DNA from: Glandiceps talaboti
Taxonomy: Eukaryota > Hemichordata > Enteropneusta > Spengelidae
Assembly: GCF_964340395.1 (NCBI RefSeq)
Contig: NC_135568.1
Location: forward strand, 17,975,276-18,039,275
Direction of reading: 5' to 3'
Length of the DNA: 64,000 nucleotides
The notes under the pieces are model-generated. The model was not told where the DNA came from. It did not search any database and was given only the letters and a program-made list of their open reading frames with translations. Within the stretch, counting starts at the first letter, position 1; each line of letters opens with the position of its first letter. Shown one piece after another: positions 53,691-64,000 of the stretch. The position numbers and the translations under genes are program-made.

Positions 53691-56600
53691 GGTCAAGATG
53701 GGACATTTGACATTAACCCTGTCTAGATAGAATAGAACATTTAACATTAACACTGCCTAGATAGAATAGAACATTTAACATTAACATTGTCTAGATAGGA
53801 TGGAACATTTAACATTAACATTGTCTAGATAGAATGGAATATTTAACATTAACATGGTGTAGATAGGATGGAACATTTAACATTAACATTGTCTAGATAG
53901 AATGGAACATTTAACATTAACATGGTGTAGATAGGATGGAACATTTAACATTAACATTGTCTAGATAGGATAGAACATTTAACATTAACATGGTGTAGAT
54001 AGGATGGAACATTTAACATTGACATTGTTTAGATAGAATAGAAAATTTAACATTAACATTGTCTAGATGGAATGGAACATTTAACATTAACATTGTCTAG
54101 ATAGGATGGAACATTTAACATTAACATTGTTTAGATAGAATGGAACATTTAACATTAACATGGTGTAGATAGGATGGAACATTTAACATTAACATTGCCT
54201 AGATAGAATAGAACATTTAACATTAACATTGTCTAGATAGAATAGAACATTTAACATTAACATTGTCTAGATAGAATGGATCATTTAACATTAACATTGT
54301 CTAGATGGAATGGAACATTTAACATTAACATTGCCTAGATAGAATAGAACATTTAACATTAACATTGTCTTGATAGAATAGAACATTTAACATCAACATT
54401 GTCTAGATAGAATAGAACATTTAACATTAACATTGTCTAGATAGAATAGAACATTTAACATTAACATTGTCTAGATGGAATGGAACATTTAACATTAACA
54501 TTGTCTAGATAGAATGGAACATTTAACATTAACATTGTCTAGATAGAATGGATCATTTAACATTAACATTGTCTAGATAGAATGGATCATTTAACTTTAA
54601 CATTGTCTAGATAGGATGGAACATTTAACATTAACATTGTCTAGATAGAATAGAACATTTAACATTAACATTGTCTAGATGGAATGGAACATTTAACATT
54701 AACATTGTCTACATAGAATTGAACATTTAACATCAACATGGTGTAGATGGAATAGAACATTTAACATTAACATTGTCTAGATGGAATGGAACATTTAACA
54801 TTAACATTGTCTAGATGGAATGGAACATTTAACATTAACATGGTCTAGATAGAATAGAACATTTAACATTAACATTGTCTAGATAGAATAGAACATTTAA
54901 CATTAACATTGTCTAGATGGAATGGAACATTTAACATTAACATTGTCTAGATGGAATGGATCATTTAACTTTAACATTGTCTAGATGGAATTTAACATTA
55001 ACATGGTCTAGATAGAATAGAACATTTAACATTAACATTGCCTAGATAGAATAGAACATTTAACATTAACATTGTCTAGATAGAATAGAACATTTAACAT
55101 CAACATTGTCTAGATAGAATAGAACATTTAACATTAACATTGTCTAGATAGAATAGAACATTTAACATTAACATTGTCTAGATGGAATGGAACATTTAAC
55201 ATTAACATTGTCTAGATAGAATGGAATATTTAACATTAACATTGTCTAGATAGAATGGAACATTTAACATTAACATTGTCTAGATAGAATGGATCATTTA
55301 ACATTAACATTGTCTAGATAGAATGGATCATTTAACTTTAACATTGTCTAGATAGGATGGAACATTTAACATTAACATTGTCTAGATAGAATGGAATATT
55401 TAACATTAACATTGTCTAGATAGAATAGAACATTTAACATTAACATTGTCTAGATAGAATAGAACATTTAACATTAACATTGTCTAGATGGAATGGAACA
55501 TTTAACATTAACATTGTCTAGATAGAATTGAACATTTAACATCAACATGGTGTAGATGGAATAGAACATTTAACATTAACATTGTCTAGATGGAATGGAA
55601 CATTTAACATTAACATGGTCTAGATGGAATGGAACATTTAACATTAACATGGTCTAGATAGAATAGAACATTTAACATTAACATTGTCTAGATAGAATAG
55701 AACATTTAACATCAACATTGTCTAGATAGAATAGAACATTTAACATTAACATTGTCTAGCTAGAATAGAACATTTAACATTAACATTGTCTAGATGGAAT
55801 GGAACATTTAACATTAACATTGTCTAGATAGAATGGAACATTTAACATTAACATTGTCTAGATAGAATGGAACATTTAACATTAACATTGTCTAGATAGA
55901 ATGGATCATTTAACATTAACATTGTCTAGATAGAATGGATCATTTAACTTTAACATTGTCTAGATAGGATGGAACATTTAACATTAACATTGTCTAGATA
56001 GAATGGAATATTTAACATTAACATTGTCTAGATAGAATAGAACATTTAACATTAACATTGTCTAGATAGAATAGAACACTTAACATTAACATTGTCTAGA
56101 TGGAATGGAACATTTAACATTAACATTGTCTAGATAGAATTGAACATTTAACATCAACATGGTGTAGATGGAATAGAACATTTAACATTAACATTGTCTA
56201 GATGGAATGGAACATTTAACATTAACATTGTCTAGATGGAATGGAACATTTAACATTAACATGGTCTAGATAGAATAGAACATTTAACATTAACATTGTC
56301 TAGATAGAATAGAACATTTAACATTAACATTGTCTAGATGGAATGGAACATTTAACATTAACATTGTCTAGATGGAATGGAACATTTAACATTAACATGG
56401 TCTAGATAGAATAGAACATTTAACATTAACATTGTCTAGATGGAATGGAACATTTAACATTAACATTGTCTAGATAGAATGGAACATTTAACATTAACAT
56501 GGTGTAGATAGAATGGAACATTTAACATTGGCATTGTCTAGATAGAATGGAGCATTTAACATCAACATTGTCTAGATAGAATAGAACATTTAACATTAAC

Positions 56601-59420
56601 ATGGTCTAGATAGAATAGAACATTTAACTTTAACATTGTCTAGATAGAATAGAACATTTAACATTAACATTGTCTAGATAGGATGGAACATTTAACATTA
56701 ACATTGTCTAGATAGAATGGAATATTTAACATTAACATGGTGTAGATAGGATGGAACATTTAACATTAACATTGTCTAGATAGAATGGAACATTTAACAT
56801 TAACATGGTGTAGATAGGATGGAAGATTTAACATTAACATTGTCTAGATAGGATGGAACATTTAACATTAACATGGTGTAGATAGGATGGAACATTTAAC
56901 ATTGACATTGTTTAGATAGAATAGAAAATTTAACATTAACATTGTCTAGATAGGATGGCACATTTAACATTAACATTGTTTAGATAGAATGGAACATTTA
57001 ACATTAACATGGTGTAGATAGGATGGAACATTTAACATTAACATTGCCTAGATAGAATAGAACATTTAACATTAACATTGTCTAGATAGAATAGAACATT
57101 TAACATTAACATTGTCTAGATAGAATGGATCATTTAACATTAACATTGTCTAGATGGAATGGAACATTTAACATTAACATTGCCTAGATAGAATAGAACA
57201 TTTAACATTAACATTGTCTTGATAGAATAGAACATTTAACATCAACATTGTCTAGATAGAATAGAACATTTAACATTAACATTGTCTAGATAGAATAGAA
57301 CATTTAACATTAACATTGTCTAGATGGAATGGAACATTTAACATTAACATTGTCTAGATAGAATGGAACATTTAACATTAACATTGTCTAGATAGAATGG
57401 ATCATTTAACATTAACATTGTCTAGATAGAATGGATCATTTAACTTTAACATTGTCTAGATAGGATGGAACATTTAACATTAACATTGTCTAGATAGAAT
57501 GGAATATTTAACATTAACATTGTCTAGATAGAATGGAATATTTAACATTAACATTGTCTAGATAGAATAGAACATTTAACATTAACATTGTCTAGATAGA
57601 ATAGAACATTTAACATTAACATTGTCTAGATGGAATGGAACATTTAACATTAACATTGTTTAGATAGAATTGAACATTTAACATCAACATGGTGTAGATG
57701 GAATAGAACATTTAACATTAACATTGTCTAGATGGAATGGAACATTTAACATTAACATTGTCCAGATGGAATGGAACATTTAACATTAACATGGTCTAGA
57801 TAGAATAGAACATTTAACATTAACATTGTCTAGATAGAATAGAACATTTAACATTAACATTGTCTAGATGGAATGGAACATTTAACATTAACATTGTCTA
57901 GATGGAATGGAACATTTAACATTAACATGGTCTAGATAGAATAGAACATTTAACATTAACATTGTCTAGATGGAATGGAACATTTAACATTAACATTGTC
58001 TAGATAGAATGGAACATTTAACATTGACATGGTGTAGATAGAATGGAACATTTAACATTGGCATTGTCTAGATAGAATGGAGCATTTAACATCAACATTG
58101 TCTAGATAGAATAGAACATTTAACATTAACATGGTCTAGATAGAATAGAACATATAACTTTAACATTGTCTAGATAGAATGGAACATTTAACATTAACAT
58201 TGCCTAGATAGAATGGAACATTTAACATCAACATTGTCTAGATAGAATAGAACATTTAACATTAACTTGGTCTAGATAGAATAGAACATTAAACATTAAC
58301 ATTGTCTAGATAGAATGGAACATTTAACATTAACATTGTCTAGATAGAATGGAACATTTAACATTAACATTGTCTAGATAGAATGGAACATTTAACATTA
58401 ACATTGTCTAGATAGAATGGAACATTTAACATTAACATTGTCTAGATAGAATGGAACATTTAACATTAACATGGTGTAGATAGAATAGAACATTTAACAT
58501 TAACATTGTCTAGATAGAATGGAATATTTAACATTAACATTGTCTAGATAGAATGGAACATTTAACATTGACATGGTGTAGATAGAATAGAACATTTAAC
58601 ATTAACATTGTCTAGATAGAATGGAATATTTAACATTAACATTGTCTAGATAGAATGGAATATTTAACATTAACATTGCCTAGATAGAATGGAACATTTA
58701 ACATTGACATGGTCTAGATAGAATAGAACATTTAACATTCATTAACCCTGTCTAGATAGAATAGAACATTTAACATTAACATTGTCTATATAGAATGGAA
58801 CATTTAACTTTAACATTGTCTAGATAGAATGGAACATTTAACATTAACATTGTCTAGATAGAATGGAACATTTAACATTGACATTGTCTAGATAGAATAG
58901 AACATTTAACATTAACATTGTCTAGATAGAATGGAACATTTAACATTGACATGGTCTAGATAGAATGGAACATTTAACATTAACATTGTCTAGATAGAAT
59001 AGAACATTTAACATTAACATTGTCTAGATAGAATGGAACATTTAACATTGACATTGTCTAGATAGAATAGAACATTTAACATTAACATTGTCTAGATAGA
59101 ATGGAACATTTAACATTAACATCGTCTAGATAGAATAGAACATTTAACATTGACATGGTCAAGATAGAATGGAACATTTAACATTAACATTGTCTAGATA
59201 GAATAGAACATTTAACATTAACATTGTCTAGATAGAATGGAATATTTAACATTAATACTGTCTAGATGGAATGGAGCATTTAACATTAACATTGTCTAGA
59301 TAGAATAAAATATTTAGCATTAACATTGTCTAGATGGAATATAATAGTTAACATTAATACTGTCTAGATGGAATAGAACATTTAACATTAACATGGTGTA
59401 GATAGGATGGAATATTTAAC
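53691..59420. repeat. 34-bp minisatellite, about 168 units, with higher-order structure
   Basis: The unit is close to attgtctagatagaatgg + aacatttaacattaac (34 bp). Recurring variants include gg for tg, GGTGTAG for TGTCTAG, ATCAAC for ATTAAC, GATCATTT for GAACATTT, and one 7-bp deletion near 54,990. Marker variants recur at fixed offsets, so the array grew by copying multi-unit blocks. Since 34 is not a multiple of 3 it does not encode a protein repeat. Divergence rises at the right edge (59,240-59,420). Confidence 0.97.
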
Positions 59421-60326
59421 ATTTCAAAATTGCAAATATTAATTATTTGCACAATTTGTGCCATATATTATTTCTTCATGCAATGTTAGCCGAAAATACG
59501 GAATTTGTAAATTAGTATATCTTGTCACTTTAAGAAATTAGAACATTAATTAACGGCAAATGAGTAGTAAGGACATATATCATACATGTCAAATCTATTG
59601 ATTAACAAATTTTAATAGACATGATTGGATTGGTAATAAATATGCCTGTATATCCATATTAAGATATTCATATTCATATTCATATTCGGACTTTTGAGGA
59701 CATAAAGTGACTACTATTTTAGTGCCAATATTTTGGGAAGTGGTCAATATTACGAATAAATTTACGTACTCTGTGCAAGAAATGTGCTTACCTCTGTACA
59801 TTTACATTAGTTTAGTATAAAAGTAAACCAAATATGTTAGTCCGTTGTTTAGTAATGGTATTATCATACCACTTAGTTTATCGGCTAGAGCGTAAAGCAA
59901 GTATTATTATATAGGGTTTTTACAATATGCTAAACAGTCGTTAGTTACTTAGGACTATCGCATTACAAGTTATTAAGATTAAAGAATGGATCTCTATCCT
60001 GAGTATGGAATGTCAGGACACTGGCCTTTATAAATATAGCATACACTGATTTACCTCTTTATTCTTTTAGAAAACAGAGTTCACTTATTATTTAGTTGAA
60101 ATCGTACATTCCATGGACTGTTGAAAAAGGAAAGGACAAGACGAAGTTCTTGGTTTATTGAACCGCGATAGTCACGTGAGGCCTTTGTTGTTGTTAACCC
60201 CTCTGTCACGTGTTTAATTATTCATGACGACGACAGTGGACTGACCTTATCTGAATACATTCATTTCCTTGCTAAACACTGAGACGGCAACTAAGGAGAT
60301 AACAGAGGTTTCCATGTTTGTCCAAA
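59421..60326. promoter_or_regulatory. Upstream region of the signal-peptide exon at 60,327, two CACGTG boxes
   Basis: CACGTG occurs at about 60,173 and 60,208, some 120-155 bp before the ATG at 60,327. A TTAATTATTCATGACGACGA stretch follows. These could be E-box/bHLH sites in a promoter. Otherwise the region shows no feature. Confidence 0.35.
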
Positions 60327-60381
60327 ATGGAGCAACTGCAGGTTTTAATAGTTGTTTTCACGCTTTCCAGATATTCACAAG
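60327..60381 (+). CDS. Putative first exon: signal peptide of a downstream gene
   Basis: ATG at 60,327 opens MEQLQVLIVVFTLSRYSQ and is followed by the strong donor CAAG|GTAAGT in phase 1. The hydrophobic stretch fits a signal peptide. No following exon was found in the remaining 3.6 kb, so the gene must continue beyond the window or the call is wrong. It resembles the first exons at 11,668 and 33,933 in design. Confidence 0.4.
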
Positions 60382-60421
60382 GTAAGTGTCTCTTTGGTCT
60401 ATCAAATAAGAAGAAGATTCG

Positions 60422-60423
<2 letters not shown>

Positions 60424-60500
<77 letters not shown>
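60424..60500. repeat. (TA)n microsatellite
   Basis: A TA run just after the putative signal-peptide exon. Confidence 0.97.
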
Positions 60501-60503
<3 letters not shown>

Positions 60504-60695
60504 GTATGGAAAAAAGAAATGCATATGGAACTTGTAAGTCAGTCCGTACAAATAGATGTAAAATCTGACGTTTCGAATAACAATTCTTTTTCAAGGTAAT
60601 ATCGGCGAGCTTCAGACATGTTAAGTAAACACCTGAACACATCTGAATGTTATATATATAATTATATGTATGTGTGTATCTATATATGAATATTC

Positions 60696-60696
60696 C

Positions 60697-60784
<88 letters not shown>

Positions 60785-60856
60785 ATGTATGTGTGTGTGT
60801 GTATGTGTATTCAGGGGACGTGGGATCTGATCATTGCTTTTCTTTCCTCAATTTCG

Positions 60857-60893
<37 letters not shown>
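60696..60893. repeat. Compound TA/TG/TGTA microsatellites
   Basis: TA (about 60,699-60,735), then TG, then TGTA and TG units to about 60,810, and another TA run at 60,861-60,893. Confidence 0.95.
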
Positions 60894-60897
<4 letters not shown>

Positions 60898-60956
60898 TTC
60901 ATGTGAATGTAAGTATCTTGCTGGAGAGAGCAGTGCTAATTATTTTGAATTAAGTT

Positions 60957-61151
<195 letters not shown>

Positions 61152-61167
61152 AGAATAAGGATGTTAT

Positions 61168-61216
61168 GAGTCGTTACTCAGAGTTTCACGTTTGTTGCGA
61201 TCATCAGGTGACTAAC
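61168..61216 (-). ncRNA. Hammerhead ribozyme (PLE D, 3' end)
   Basis: On the minus strand: AGTCAC, CTGATGA, a short CG/CG stem II, GAAA, CTCTGAGTA, ACGACT. Both core strands are intact. Stem I pairs over AGTC/GACT with two mismatches near the core, so activity may be reduced. Confidence 0.65.
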
Positions 61217-63124
61217 TGTATATTTCGATGAAGTTCCAATTTTAACTATTCCATTTCAAGTGATATAAGTGCACTTGATGGGTAACAATATGGTCGGACT
61301 AAACTATTCCTTACGGGGGTTTACTTCTGTAGTTGTATTTGCCTTCATGGCGACATTTCGAGACCAGTTCGGATTTTTTGTTCAGTAACATACTCTTTTC
61401 AGAATTGACTATACAAAGTTACAGAGATTACAACGTTTCGTCTCACTTGTGTAAGCAGCGGCTTGGGGGATGATATCCCACTTGATATTATATGGCTGGT
61501 TCCTTTCCTTCAAATTCCAAACTTGTTTGTATAGCTCTGTGCTGTACTGTAACTTCTTATGAGTAAATGTGTGTTTGTGGTTTGCGAATCGTTGTTTAAA
61601 TGTGTTCTCTGTTAGCCCAAAGTATAGTTTTGTATTGTTGTTATCTGGTGTGACTTGTGCCCTGTATATTACGTTGGTTGATAGGCAGTTGCCGCTGAGT
61701 TGACACTGTTTGCGATGTCTACAGCTGCAGGATTTATTATCTTTCTGTGTATGGTCTGTTCTGACTGACTTGTTTTCACAATACTCGACATGTTCGGCAT
61801 GCAACAGTAGCTTAACTTCAGATTTCCTTTGCTGAAGATCTTATGTAGTCTGGTGTTTGGGGGGAATGCCTCTCAATAAGACGGAGAAATATCTTGCCAA
61901 TGTTAGATTTAACACTCTTGTTGAATGGCGGATTAAACCAGATGATGTTTCTTTGTCTGTTACTACTCTTCTTCCCTATGTGTGGTGTTTCCATATACGT
62001 TATAATGTCCTTATAGCCGCTTTTTTTCAGGGCGTCATTGTAGAAAGGTGCAGCTTTTTCAAACACTTCCTTGCTGGATGATATGCTGGACACACGTTTG
62101 CTTATTGCCGCCGGTAGATGACGTATTACCGTAGGGGTGGTTTGAGAGATTATTGTACACTGGTTGATTATTTGGTTTCCTGTATGGACTGTATTCTCCA
62201 TTTAAGAGGTTTAGAAAGTTTGCGATCTTTAAATTGGTTTGTATGGTTATTTTCAATCCGAGTGCACTGAAGACTTTGGTTATTTCTTTCTTTATACGTT
62301 CTGCTTGATTACCAATGATGTTTTTGAAGACAGCTAAACCGTCGTCTCTATATTGGCCAATATTGCTCTTCTGGTACTTTTCTGCTAGAGAATTGAGGAT
62401 GTATGTACCTTCTGGCTCACATATTTCAGCACTGTTGTAACTTCCCATTGTGACGTCAAATTCGTCTCAGTTGTGCTTCTTAGCCCAATGGATTCCTTAA
62501 TCGAATAGCAATGATTTTCTGCTGTGCATGGTTATTTCAACATCTTGTTCCGATGTGGTAGTATGTTGTTTTGCGAATATCAATGCTTTCTTTAGTAGAT
62601 TTGCGGTGATGGATGGTTAGAAATTGACGATAACGAACATTATGAATGTGTGATTTGATTTATCAGGGATGATCTTGAACAAGTTGATTACTGCCGCCTA
62701 GTTTGTCCATTGGTTCACTCCTGTAGAATGTATGGTATTCTCATTAATACGGTCAAGTATCCTCTTACTGACCAGACCCATTTCACTTTTGGCTGGGTTA
62801 GTTAATCGGCATGTCGGGTTGTTGGTCTTTGTTGTCTTTGTGGTCTTTCAGAGTTATGAAGGCTTGATTTTTGGCCATTATTTCCATTCTGTCGTCGATG
62901 ATTAGGTCGTATGATATTTTCTTTGCCTCTGTATTGATGTTATCATACACTTTGTCGTTCACTATCTTATAATTCTTGGTCATATTTTCTTTTAGGAGCT
63001 TTTCGTATTGGTTTGTATCGGTTCAGTAAAAGTTTCTTGTTTTATCAGCAGGGATAAGCATCAGGTGCACTCATGATCACGTGAAATGGAATAGTTGAAA
63101 TTGGAACTTCATCGAACTATACAG

Positions 63125-63178
63125 TTAGTCGCTTGATGATCGCAACAAGCTAAGCGTGAAACTCTGAGTAACGACTCA
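63125..63178 (+). ncRNA. Hammerhead-like motif (inverted copy at the PLE D 5' side)
   Basis: On the plus strand: AGTCG, CTTGATGA, a CGC/GCG stem II with a 10-nt loop, GAAA, CTCTGAGTA, CGACT. Stem I pairs perfectly (AGTCG/CGACT), but the first core strand has one extra T, so activity is doubtful. Confidence 0.6.
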
Positions 63179-63265
63179 TAAAATCCTTATTCTTTTGAAT
63201 TAAGTCTATTATACTCTGCTATTAATATTTGCATTGAGCACTATTCTCTCCAGCGAGACAAATTA

Positions 63266-64000
63266 GATCATTTCGGTATAAATAAATTCAAGTCCTTTCA
63301 TAGATTGTTGTATCCAGTGTTCTTGTAAGACAAAAAAGGAGTAAATACGCGTCTTCGTTAATGTTACTTTCACTCTGTTATATGTATGAACATCTTACAA
63401 TATCCTTGAACCATATTCATTTTCTATCTATTCCCAATTGTGATCTGAAAACAATCTGCATTTTGTGTACCTGGATTCGTTCAATTACCTTTATAGAAAT
63501 CTGTACAGTTAGCATGCTTGCTTGCTTAGCGATGTTAAACAACATTATTAGCACAATTATAAATAAGTTCAAATTGCACAAGCCTCCATCTAGACGATTT
63601 GAAAAGACGTAACGAAAACAATTTTTGATTAATTTGAGTGCAGGAATGCTGTTGCTTTGTCCTTATCAATATAGCATGAAATTTAATTTATCATTATTAA
63701 ATTAGTTTTTGAAGACATTATTTGGATGATTTCTCTGGAGAATAGATAGAGTTCTTCCATATCAATCATAATTACAGCTAATGAATAGTGTATTTAGGCA
63801 TGTGTATATTGGATGAATGAACACTTTAATTATCTAATTTTGGTTAATGGCTTTCAAGTTAGCAGTCTGAGATTAGTTCAATTTATAAGTTGAAGCAATC
63901 AATGTATATAGTTTGATTACATGTATACTTAAAAGATATGACAACACTGGACATGTGTACAATAAAATAAACAACACCTAATGATAGGAAACTCTGCAAC
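63266..64000. other. Right edge, no recognised feature
   Basis: AT-rich sequence with no exon of convincing borders. One short open frame (63,361-63,612) has no similarity I recognise. Confidence 0.45.

Noticed and set aside
53691-59420. CRISPR array
   Set aside because: Units are contiguous 34-bp repeats without unique spacers, in an animal genome with no cas genes; it is a minisatellite.

Overview
This window is animal nuclear DNA: AT-rich, full of microsatellites, and built of short exons split by long introns with GT/AG borders. It holds no bacterial-style operons, rRNA, tRNA or CRISPR. The domain mix (PAN-like extracellular domains, a C-type lectin/EGF adhesion GPCR, a secreted lipase, Penelope-like retroelements) suggests an invertebrate deuterostome such as amphioxus or an acorn worm. 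That placement is inference; nothing in the sequence names the species.

Layout. (1) 1-2,014, minus strand: the 5' part of a secreted PAN/apple-like gene running off the left edge, with a frameshift in its first exon. (2) 2.4-8 kb: a fold-back MITE and three Penelope-like element (PLE) copies with GIY-YIG domains and hammerhead-ribozyme-like 3' ends. (3) 7.9-11.8 kb: a large inverted duplication whose arms both carry the signal-peptide exon of the next gene; the left arm is interrupted by a 2,257-bp TIR transposon flanked by TTA. (4) 11,668-26,625, plus strand: a nine-exon gene, about 490 residues, joining a signal peptide, a domain resembling the mostly bacterial DUF6973 family, and a pancreatic-lipase-family catalytic domain with a complete Ser-Asp-His triad, almost no lid and no PLAT domain. 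Its introns hold nested fold-back elements, tandem duplications, PLE tails and a copy of the exon 2/intron 2 junction. (5) 26.6-33.9 kb: decayed repeats, a LINE reverse-transcriptase fragment (minus), a duplicated G-rich element, and two stray pieces of the next gene. (6) 33,933-49,358, plus strand: an adhesion GPCR of about 24-25 exons: signal peptide, C-type lectin, Thr-rich linker with a small Cys domain, EGF, hormone-receptor domain, GAIN/GPS, hydrophobic membrane segments. (7) 49.4-53.7 kb: intergenic, with one TIR element. (8) 53,691-59,420: a 5.7-kb minisatellite of 34-bp units with higher-order structure. (9) 60,327 onward: a signal-peptide exon that may start another plus-strand gene, then a near-complete but broken PLE (about 61.15-63.27 kb, minus) flanked by inverted copies of its ribozyme-bearing end.

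The complete genes encode secreted or cell-surface products. Three plus-strand gene starts use the same plan, a small signal-peptide exon ending in a phase-1 intron. No functional link between the genes can be shown. The most distinctive items are the DUF6973-like/lipase fusion, the repeated placement of lipase-gene fragments beside PLE ends, the PLE ribozymes, and the higher-order minisatellite. Exon borders come from splice-site reading and frame agreement by eye, without transcript data.
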